Source: Candidatus Neoehrlichia procyonis str. RAC413
GTDB lineage: Bacteria; Pseudomonadota; Alphaproteobacteria; Rickettsiales; Anaplasmataceae
Assembly: GCF_000964795.1 (NCBI RefSeq)
Contig: NZ_LANX01000001.1
Coordinates: 310,001 to 374,000, forward strand
DNA length: 64,000 nt
Reading direction: 5' to 3'
In this document: positions 56,220 through 64,000 of the stretch, piece after piece
Numbering within the stretch: the first letter of the stretch is position 1
Layout of the letters: each line of letters begins with the position of its first letter
The notes under the pieces: generated by a model
Told to the model about the DNA's origin: nothing
The model's input: only the letters and a program-made list of their open reading frames with translations
Databases searched by the model: none
Position numbers and translations under genes: made by a program

Positions 56220-57214
56220 GACATTAATCACCTATCACAATTAGCTATTATTGTAGAATAATTATCACACCACTACCATATCACGTGCTACAATAGAGTT
56301 CAATAACATTTCAGTAATCTTATTACCTAAATTATAAATTTAAAGAGTGAACATTATCTTAATCATACCAAGAATAACATAAAAACAGATACAACTTAAA
56401 AGTTACTAACTGCTGATAATTTATAGTAGATTAAAAAATCTTTTCATAACTTACACTACTACAATTTTAAACACAAATTGAAATTATATCTACATTTCAA
56501 AAAATTTATTAGTAATTAAAGCTACACAACAAATATTTTACTCATACCTCAGCAAAATAAGACATATAACTATGCAAGCACAATATAACTATAAGAAAGA
56601 TAAGTTTTATCTTTTATATATGTAATTTACAATGATAAATGTTTATTATTGATTTTATTAGTTAAGTTATCATTAACTTTATATATTCTCCATATTATAA
56701 CTAATATATAACTGAAGCATCTTATAAATGCTCCTTTAATAATAAAAAAAATGCCATAACACACAAAAATTCTCTACAGGCTAAATTTTCATATTTTACA
56801 TATATATGACAATTACTTCATAATCATGTTCCTTATTTTATAATAATTCACCATAAAAAATATTGTTTATCAATTTGTATTAGCATTACTTAAACTATAA
56901 TATATTATTTTATTAATAATTATTAAAATATAACATTAAAAAATCAACTTTAATAACAACATATGTCTTAATACAATAACAAACTGATAGCTACATTTAC
57001 TAATAACAATTCTCTAATATTACAACATAATTCAAAAAAATTGCCTTCACATTACATAACACACAATATAAATCAACTCTATAAATAACATGTATGATAT
57101 TGACAACCTATTTTATACTTCATAAGAATAATCATATAAAATATCATAACAAACGCTTTTCTTATAAACAGATAACGTTATATATTATTTATATCCATAA
57201 TCAAATATTAAAAA
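56220..57214. other. Gene-free AT-rich region of about 1 kb
   Basis: Divergent spacer between the hypothetical gene and miaA. No coding frame, tRNA-like fold or repeat array is seen. It may host promoters for both genes close to its ends. Confidence 0.5.
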
Positions 57215-58123
57215 ATGCACAATATATTAGTAATTACTGGACCAACAGCTTCTGGTAAATCTAAAATTTGTTTAGAAATTGCTTATAATCATCGCTGTGT
57301 CATTATAAATTGCGATTCAAAACAAATATATCAGGGAGTACCTACTATAACAGATCAACCAACTATAAATCAATATGTTGAATACAAATTATATGGATAT
57401 GTCTCTCCAGAATATAATTATTCTGTTGGTTTATGGTTACAAGATGTAAAAAAACAAGTATTACATGCATGGGATCAAAACTTACTTCCTATCATTACAG
57501 GTGGTACAGGTATGTACATTAGCAGCTTAATTAATGGACTATCACTAATACCTTCAATTAACCCTAAAATTAGGCATAAAACTAGAAAATTATTTGAAGC
57601 TTTAGGAAAAGAAGAATTTTATCAATTACTCATAAAAAAAGATTATTTAGCAAATAATTTGCATCCAAACAATACTCATAAAATATTACGAGCTTTTGAA
57701 GTTATTGAACAAACTGGAACATCAATATTTACTTGGCAAAAAACTAAACGTCATCCCTTATTTAATAAATATCACGTATATGTATTACTTCCTAATAGAG
57801 AACAATTATATAAAAAAATTAATCAACGTTTTATAAATATGATAAATACTTCTGCAATAGAAGAAGTAAGATATTTACTATCTCTTAACCTATCCCATAA
57901 TTTACCAATTATGAAAGCTCATGGAGTACCAGAAATAATACAATACTTAAACGGTAATATAAGCCTTTTGCAAGCAATAGAAATTGCTCAAAAAAATACT
58001 CGTCAGTACGCAAAACGTCAATACACTTGGTTTAAAAATCAACTTTCTACTGCTACATTCTTTAACAACCGCAATAAACTTATTGAACATATCCAAACAC
58101 ATATTAATACTAACCTAAATTAG
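57215..58123 (+). CDS. miaA: tRNA dimethylallyltransferase
   Basis: Adds the isopentenyl group to A37 of UNN-reading tRNAs. It has 302 residues. The P-loop GPTASGKSK is at residues 9-17. The DSKQIYQGVPTITDQPT segment supplies the catalytic Asp and substrate contacts (typically DSMQVY.GMDIGTAKP; here shortened). TGGTGMYISSLINGL is the second hallmark. The C-terminal insertion and the tRNA-binding RQYAKRQYTWFKNQ are typical. Its DMAPP substrate would come from the MEP pathway represented here by dxr and ispG. Confidence 0.95.
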   Translation: MHNILVITGPTASGKSKICLEIAYNHRCVIINCDSKQIYQGVPTITDQPTINQYVEYKLYGYVSPEYNYSVGLWLQDVKKQVLHAWDQNLLPIITGGTGMYISSLINGLSLIPSINPKIRHKTRKLFEALGKEEFYQLLIKKDYLANNLHPNNTHKILRAFEVIEQTGTSIFTWQKTKRHPLFNKYHVYVLLPNREQLYKKINQRFINMINTSAIEEVRYLLSLNLSHNLPIMKAHGVPEIIQYLNGNISLLQAIEIAQKNTRQYAKRQYTWFKNQLSTATFFNNRNKLIEHIQTHINTNLN

Positions 58124-58486
58124 AAAATTTACAAAATATTATGCTCAATACAACTAATATGCAAAAAATTTACGCACCAGATTGACCTAAATAATTATAA
58201 GCAATTAACTTACTAATCATCAAATATTAAGGTATATCTTTTCAACATAAAAGAAGCCATCTTAATAACATAAATTTTTAATAAATAATAATGTGTCATG
58301 TAAAAATAGGTAACATTAAAATTATTTCTATAATGATCTCCAAATAAATGGCTTAGCATTCAAAATAAATATCTAACACAAAATTTGCCTTATGTTCCTG
58401 TATAAAAAAACTATCTACATAGTAAATAATTACATTATATATAATCTAAAAATTATATATAGGTTATGTGTCAGCTCCATAATCAC
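58124..58486. other. Gene-free convergent gap
   Basis: About 360 bases between the 3' ends of miaA and the virB8-like gene, AT-rich, with no open frame or clear terminator hairpin. Confidence 0.5.
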
Positions 58487-59161
58487 TTAATCTACATATC
58501 TATAACTATGCACAGTAAATTCTAATGGCATAACACCTGATACAGCCATTTTTATATTAGATAAAGAAAAATTAATTTGTACTGTAAAAGTTTGTGACTT
58601 CACTACAGCTCCACTTACAAAATATTTTTTATGAGCTTTAATTATAGCACCACTCAATGATGATGATCCCTTTTTTAACAGTGTTACATTTTTAATATTA
58701 GTTTCTATTTCTACAACCTTAGATGGATATTTAGGAATCAAATTCTGTATAATATTAAATTCTATAGCATCTTTAAATGCTAAAAATACTTTCCTTGAAG
58801 AATTATTCTTTATAAAATTAAGCTGGTTATCTAGCTCAACGTTAGAATAAGATTCATATCGTTTAACATATTGACCAACAAGATAATTTGCAAGAAGTAC
58901 TTCTTCACTTTCTTCATTGTTATGGCTCAACTTTTTTATTTTTGAAAATTCATCACTATAACGATCTGAATATTTTATAAAAGTAAAATCTTTTTTTATT
59001 GGAAACAAAGAATATATATTAATCATTAATGCAACTAGAAATACTAGTAAGATTAATACAATGCCAAATAACCATGATCTTTCTGTAGCACAAAATAAAT
59101 ATTGATCACAATACCAATCTAGAGCATCATCAAAATATTTTTGCTTGTTAAATTTTTGCAT
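58487..59161 (-). CDS. virB8: VirB8-like type IV secretion system protein (lone copy)
   Basis: A 224-residue bitopic inner-membrane protein. It has a short cytoplasmic N-terminus with aromatic residues (FDDALDWYCDQYLFCATERSW), one membrane helix at about 31-52 and a periplasmic VirB8/NTF2-like domain with KNVTLLKKGSS...VVKSQTFTVQINFSLSN. It ends in a short F-T-V-x-S-Y-R strand, which fits VirB8 (typically ...NPxGF.V..Y). In Rickettsiales, virB8 is duplicated and one copy lies outside the virB8-11/virD4 cluster; no other vir gene is next to this one, so it is likely that second copy. It would support secretion of effector candidates such as those at 1.8 and 11.5 kb. The family call is fairly sure. 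Confidence 0.8.
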   Translation of the reverse strand: MQKFNKQKYFDDALDWYCDQYLFCATERSWLFGIVLILLVFLVALMINIYSLFPIKKDFTFIKYSDRYSDEFSKIKKLSHNNEESEEVLLANYLVGQYVKRYESYSNVELDNQLNFIKNNSSRKVFLAFKDAIEFNIIQNLIPKYPSKVVEIETNIKNVTLLKKGSSSLSGAIIKAHKKYFVSGAVVKSQTFTVQINFSLSNIKMAVSGVMPLEFTVHSYRYVD

Positions 59162-60216
59162 ATACTTACAGCCTTTCCGTTTATTAAAACGTTAAACATA
59201 CACTTTAAACATGTAAAATCATAATAATAAATAATTATAATTGTATTAAGTATAAGCACTTATTTATAATGTAAAAACCTTTTTTAACTTAGCATCTATA
59301 TATAGATACAGAAAGCTATATAAAATACATTATATGGTATGAATTTACATATTAGAATCTTTATATAACATAACCCCTTATTAAATTTATTAATAATTCA
59401 TCACAATATTATCATACAACTACACGTTTGTTTATTTAACACTTCTTTTAACTATATAATAATATTACCATTATTACGTAAAATACTTCTAAAAATATAC
59501 AAAAAATATTACAGAATTAATTCCTTATAATTTCATCAATTTATTTAATAACATACAAAATAGATTATTATAATAAACCTTTTTACCTTTTCAATATTGA
59601 AACTATCAGCATAAATATGCTATTTTATACCTATAGCTCCTTATTTTCGTACATAGCTTCTTCATTGCTTCAAACTATATAATCTTTGCTATTACTAATT
59701 TTTGCTATTTATAATTTATATATATAATGATAAAAATTTAGTTATAAAATAGCACTTAAATTTACTACATGTTACGAAATAGTAAAAGTTTTCTTATTAA
59801 AAAACTCATATACTACTTACACTTTTTCAGATAATAACATTTGCTAGACATAATAATATAAGCACCTTTAATAAACAATAAGGCTATTACTATCAAAATC
59901 ACTACACATATTTTACATAATATAATTTTTAATAATTTGTAAAAATTAAATAATTTTAAATAAACATTTGTAATTAATTCAATGCATTAATTTATCATTT
60001 TAGTAATATAACGGCTACTGTTTATAGCGCTAACTTAAAAAATACCTAAAAGCTATTTTAGCATATCATAATGTTATCTTAATTGTCTTATAAAAAAAAG
60101 TAAAATTTTTAATAATTATATGTATTACATAACTATAAATTTTTTATAGCAAAAAATCCTTTAGAAATATCTTTTCAAATTCTTAAATTTATACATTGAA
60201 CATAATTATATAATCT
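59162..60216. other. Gene-free AT-rich region of about 1 kb
   Basis: Spacer between rmuC's 3' end and the virB8-like start. I find no frame, RNA or repeat array in it. The virB8 promoter should lie near 59180-59260. Confidence 0.5.
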
Positions 60217-61521
60217 CTACTCTATACATTCCAGCTTCTTTGAAGCTTTTACCCCAAGAGTTTTTAAATTCTGAGTACGAGATAAAATATTACCGTGTCC
60301 CTCTGATAATTTTTTCATAGTATCACTATAAACACTATTTACAACATCAATTTGCTTACCAAGTTTCTGCATATCAGTAATAAATCCTACTATTTTATCA
60401 TACAGTGCGCCTCCCTGACGTGCTATTTCTAAAGTGTTACGATTTTGTCGTTCCAACCTCCATACAGATTCTATTGTCTTAAGAGTTGCAAATAAAGTTG
60501 AAGGACAAACTATAACTACTTTTTTGCTCCAAGAGTATTCATGTAAAGTCATATCTTTTTGAATAGCAAGAAAATATGCTCCTTCTATAGGAATAAACAT
60601 CAATACAAAATCTGGAGTATTACAATTATCAATATTTTGATATTTTTTTTCAGCAAGAGCATTAATGTGAAATCTCAAAGATGCAGTAAATTGCCTTAAG
60701 TGCATTACCTTTGATACTTCTATTTTTTCAGCACAATATCTCTCATAATGAGTTAAAGAAACTTTTGAATCTACAATAACATGTTTATTTTCAGGCAAAA
60801 GAATAATAACATCAGGATATTGCCTATTACCTTCTTCTCCTCTCAAATTCATGCCTGAACTTTGTAGTTTGTAATCTTGATCTTTACGCAATCCAGAATC
60901 TTCTAGCATTTTTTCTAATATTACTTCACCCCAATTACCTTGAATTTTTACTTCACCTTTTAATGCATTAGCTAAATTTTCAGCCTGTAAAGTAATTTTT
61001 TCATTAGCCAAAACAATACGCTGTATTTCATTTTTCAATAAAAACTGATCTTTATTATGTTCAATAAATGTAGTCTCTATTTTTTGCCTAAATGCTTGTA
61101 TACTATCTCTAAGAGGATCAAGAATATTATTTAAACTTTCTCGTGATATTCTATTAAACTTATCCGTTTTTTCATCAAAAATGCGATTTGCTAAATTTTC
61201 AAAGTGTAATCTGTATTTGTCATCAATTTTTTGCACAAAGTCAACTTTATACGCATGAAAATTACTCTCTAAATTCTTTTTTTCAATTTCCATTACAATG
61301 TACTGATTATTAACACTTTGCAATTCTTTTTTCAAAGAATCATTTTCACATTTTAAACATAAATTTTCACTTTCAATCCTTTTGATTTGCTCATCCATTA
61401 ATTTTTTATTAGTATTCAAAACTTCATAATCAACTTTAGAAATTCGGGTTTTTAAAGCAAGTAAATATGCAATAACAATAATTAATGCCCCTTCTATAAG
61501 CAATGCTACTACAATACTCAT
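60217..61521 (-). CDS. rmuC: DNA recombination protein RmuC family
   Basis: A 434-residue protein with an N-terminal hydrophobic helix (about 4-22), a long coiled coil (about 25-110) and the RmuC nuclease-like core. The core features are GNWGEVILEKMLEDSGL, VIVDSKVSLTHYERY and FIPIEGAYFLAI, the PD-(D/E)XK-like fold of the family. RmuC limits inversions at short inverted repeats in E. coli, which is of interest next to the many repeats in this genome, but that link is inference. An AAGGTG box precedes its ATG. Confidence 0.92.
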   Translation of the reverse strand: MSIVVALLIEGALIIVIAYLLALKTRISKVDYEVLNTNKKLMDEQIKRIESENLCLKCENDSLKKELQSVNNQYIVMEIEKKNLESNFHAYKVDFVQKIDDKYRLHFENLANRIFDEKTDKFNRISRESLNNILDPLRDSIQAFRQKIETTFIEHNKDQFLLKNEIQRIVLANEKITLQAENLANALKGEVKIQGNWGEVILEKMLEDSGLRKDQDYKLQSSGMNLRGEEGNRQYPDVIILLPENKHVIVDSKVSLTHYERYCAEKIEVSKVMHLRQFTASLRFHINALAEKKYQNIDNCNTPDFVLMFIPIEGAYFLAIQKDMTLHEYSWSKKVVIVCPSTLFATLKTIESVWRLERQNRNTLEIARQGGALYDKIVGFITDMQKLGKQIDVVNSVYSDTMKKLSEGHGNILSRTQNLKTLGVKASKKLECIE

Positions 61522-61611
61522 TACACCTTACTTTAAACGCCCCTAAAATACTATAAATAATATTATAAAAATAAAAAATCTATTTATATAACTCCAATAT
61601 TTATCCTAAAT

Positions 61612-61955
61612 ATCAGTATGCATATATATAAACAATTATAAAAATAATCCCGAAAAATTTGATAATGCAATGCAAACTGCTATAATATAAAATAAAAAAT
61701 TATATCATTCTAATACTTATCAAAGTATGCGTATATAAACAATTATAAATTGTAATTTTAAAAAATTTGATAATACAATGCAAGTTGCTAGAATAATATC
61801 TAAAAATAAAAAAATTATATCATTATAATTTCATAAAAGTATGCCATAATATAAACTTTATAAAAAGTAATCCTGAAAAATTTGATAATGCAATGCAAGT
61901 TGCTATAATAATTTCTCAAAATAAAAAAATTATATCATTCTAACATTTAAAAAAT
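61612..61955 (+). repeat. Tandem array of three decayed copies of the serS 5' end
   Basis: The phrase GATAATGCAATGCAA, part of serS codons 15-19, recurs with small changes at 61661, 61769 and 61884, then in the real gene at 61998. Spacing is 108, 115 and 114 bases. Each copy also contains the preceding TATAAAC...AGTAATCC(T)GAAAAATTT block and a following ATAAAAAAATTATATCATT block. The copy nearest the gene is closest in sequence but frameshifted just after its ATG and stops after about 30 codons. Confidence 0.88.
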
Positions 61956-63227
61956 ATGCATAATATAAACTTTATAAGAAGTAATCCTGAAAAATTTGAT
62001 AATGCAATGCAAAGCCGCAATCTTGCAAAAATTGCTCATAAAATTATTACACTAGATTTCATAAAAAAACAATTACTTACCCAATTATATGAATTACAAA
62101 GAGAGCACAATAAAATTGTAAAAGAAATTTCGCTTTTAAAAGGTAATAATATTAACTGTGAAACACAAATACAATTATCAAAAGAGCTTATAACAAAAAT
62201 TAAAGAAGTAGATAATAAGCTAAAATCTAGTAATGAACTAAATAACATTCTCAACAATCTTCCAAACATTCCAGACACTAAAGTCCCTATCGGAAATGAT
62301 GAGACTCATAATATTGAAATTAGAAAACATGGTAAACCGAAAATTTTTGATTTTCAAATCAAAACTCATTATGAAATAGGAGAAAAATTAAATTTAATGG
62401 ATTTTAAACAAGCAGCTAAACTATCCGGCTCAAGGTTTGTAATTTTAAAAAATCAACTAGCACAATTGGACAGAGCTTTAGTCAATTTTATGTTAGATAC
62501 ACATACTCAGGAATTTGGATATACTGAAATATCTCACCCTATACTTGTTAATGAAGTTACTATGTATAACGTTGGTCAATTACCAAAATTCTCCAAAGAC
62601 TCTTTTAAAACTACAAATAATTTTAGATTAATACCTACCAGTGAAGTTGCATTAACAAATTTAGTATCAAATACAGTTATTCCGTTACATGATCTTCCTT
62701 TAAGATTTACCGCTGCTTCTCAATGTTTTCGCTCTGAAGCAGGAAGTGCAGGACGCGATACCAAAGGGATAATACGACAACATCAATTTAATAAAGTAGA
62801 ATTAGTAAGTATAGTTGCTGAAGATAAATCAGAAGAAGAATTAGAACGAATGGTAAAAATTGCAGAAACCATTTTACAAAGATTAGAACTACCATATAGA
62901 GTAGTACTTTTATGTACTGGAGATATGGGATTTTCTGCAAGTATGTCATACGATCTAGAGGTCTGGATGTCATGTCAAAATAAATACAGAGAAATTTCTA
63001 GCTGTTCTAACTGCAAAGATTTTCAAGCACGAAGAATGAATACAAAATATGTTACAGTTTGTAATAATAATAAAGTAAGTACATTTGTACATACTTTAAA
63101 TGGATCAGCACTAGCAATAGGTAGAACAATTGCTGCTATTATAGAACACTATCAAAATAAAGATGGCTCTATTTCAATTCCATATGTATTAAGAAAATAC
63201 ATGCATAATCAAGAAATCATACAATAA
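61956..63227 (+). CDS. serS: Seryl-tRNA synthetase
   Basis: A 423-residue class II synthetase. It has an N-terminal coiled-coil arm (about 30-100) that binds the long variable arm of tRNA-Ser. Motif 2 is [21 protein letters not shown] followed by [12 protein letters not shown], and motif 3 is [20 protein letters not shown]. Full length. The start at ATG 61956 fits the family ([15 protein letters not shown]). Its upstream region is made of degenerate copies of this same 5' end, so the promoter probably lies within or before the array. Confidence 0.96.
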   Translation: MHNINFIRSNPEKFDNAMQSRNLAKIAHKIITLDFIKKQLLTQLYELQREHNKIVKEISLLKGNNINCETQIQLSKELITKIKEVDNKLKSSNELNNILNNLPNIPDTKVPIGNDETHNIEIRKHGKPKIFDFQIKTHYEIGEKLNLMDFKQAAKLSGSRFVILKNQLAQLDRALVNFMLDTHTQEFGYTEISHPILVNEVTMYNVGQLPKFSKDSFKTTNNFRLIPTSEVALTNLVSNTVIPLHDLPLRFTAASQCFRSEAGSAGRDTKGIIRQHQFNKVELVSIVAEDKSEEELERMVKIAETILQRLELPYRVVLLCTGDMGFSASMSYDLEVWMSCQNKYREISSCSNCKDFQARRMNTKYVTVCNNNKVSTFVHTLNGSALAIGRTIAAIIEHYQNKDGSISIPYVLRKYMHNQEIIQ

Positions 63228-63510
63228 CTTTTTCGATATCAAACTTGCACTAGATATACAATTTCTACAATATATCTATTTATTTATCTATTACAAAAAG
63301 TTAAACTAAATTTATATAGTTAATGTAAGACATTACACTACAAGCCATTGTTAACATCTTGCTTAAATCACAATAATACAATTAATACAAACTATTGATT
63401 ACTCTTATACAATCATCTATCTGTTTATTATTAAAATGGTTATAGCTCATTTATAATGACTTAGTATGAATTTTACGTTTATTTCCAATAATATAATAGA
63501 GATAAAATAA

Positions 63511-64000
63511 CTATAATTCACCTTTATATTCCTTATCAATAATTTTCGTAACACAAACATCTGACCATACATTTAATGCCGTCTCAAACATATCTATTAT
63601 AGCATATATTGGCAATATTACTCCCATTAAATTAATTGGTATTTTCATTGATGTCAGACAACTCATAGAAATAAAATAACACCCCATTGGTATTCCAGCA
63701 TTACCAATAGCAGCACCTGTAGAAATAAATATCCATAAAAACATTTCCCACGTAGAAAAACTATGTAGATTCATTTCAGATACAAAAAAAACTGTAGTCA
63801 GTATAAAAGCTGCACAAGCATTCATATTAATTGTAGTACATATCGGTAACACAAATGACGTCAACTTGCTTGAAACTTTAAGATTATTATTTACACAATC
63901 AATGGTAGTTGGTAATGTAGCAGTAGAAGATTTAGAAAAAAATGCTACAATTAAAGCTGGCATTACGCCCTTTACAGTACTAACTACAGGTATACTTTTA
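63511..64000 (-). CDS. Sodium:dicarboxylate symporter (DAACS family), C-terminal part only
   Basis: The frame is open from the window edge to the stop at 63511. It shows the hallmarks of the GltP/DctA fold's second half: AFFSKSSTATLPTTIDC (family AF.T.SS.ATLP), VLPICTTINMNACA (family PlG.t.NmdG) and STGAAIGNAGIPMGCYF (family GvPgg). It takes up dicarboxylates or amino acids such as glutamate or succinate with Na+ or H+; the substrate cannot be told from this part. The 5' half lies beyond 64000, so the internal ATG at 63963 is not the start. Confidence 0.9.
   Translation of the reverse strand, partial: KSIPVVSTVKGVMPALIVAFFSKSSTATLPTTIDCVNNNLKVSSKLTSFVLPICTTINMNACAAFILTTVFFVSEMNLHSFSTWEMFLWIFISTGAAIGNAGIPMGCYFISMSCLTSMKIPINLMGVILPIYAIIDMFETALNVWSDVCVTKIIDKEYKGEL

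Noticed and set aside
59162-60216. Possible hidden small genes or RNAs in the 1-kb gap
   Set aside because: Read in both directions without finding a frame longer than a few tens of codons with a plausible start, or a cloverleaf.

Overview
This window is a very AT-rich (about 70% or more A+T by eye) piece of an alphaproteobacterial, obligately intracellular genome. The gene content, wide non-coding gaps, scattered complex I genes, a VirB8-like T4SS protein on its own, ankyrin and tandem-repeat proteins and GC homopolymer tracts all point to Ehrlichia (Anaplasmataceae). I cannot fix the species from sequence alone; E. ruminantium, E. canis and their relatives all fit. By my tally roughly four fifths of the window is coding.

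Layout. 1-199 holds the 5' part of mraZ. 0.9-3.0 kb holds one intact TcdA/TcdB-like glycosyltransferase gene between two decayed copies of itself. 3.0-4.3 kb is rsmE-fau. 5.6-6.8 kb is an unrecognised repeat protein with a G10 tract. 7.2-11.1 kb holds a peroxiredoxin and ileS, followed by initiator tRNA-Met (11367-11440). 11.5-24.5 kb is an accessory block: a 2,439-residue protein with dozens of short Tyr motifs plus four ankyrin modules, two further unrecognised proteins, a 120-bp inverted repeat, and decayed coding fragments.

24.6-63.2 kb is mostly housekeeping: dgt; an iscA/erpA-like gene, lepB and nuoI; typA, clpA and terC; nusA-infB-rbfA; an RND transporter; tatC and ispG; a repeat-rich lipoprotein; dxr; nuoJKLMN and nuoF; a diverged hydroxyacyl-CoA dehydrogenase; miaA; virB8-like; rmuC; and serS, which is preceded by a tandem array of its own 5' end. 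The right edge cuts a sodium:dicarboxylate symporter gene.

How it fits together. The conserved genes cover translation (ileS, serS, infB, nusA, rbfA, miaA, initiator tRNA), respiration (nuo), export (lepB, tatC), isoprenoid synthesis (dxr, ispG) and proteolysis (clpA). The accessory genes look like candidate host-interaction proteins. Three of them each carry a run of exactly ten G or C close to the 3' end, in a genome where I found no other G/C run longer than six in this window. That is the most system-like signal here: a possible slippage switch for the C-termini of unrelated candidate effectors or surface proteins. The giant ankyrin protein combines EPIYA-like and ITIM-like Tyr motifs with ankyrin modules, the same two elements found in Anaplasma AnkA but in the opposite order and at far larger scale.
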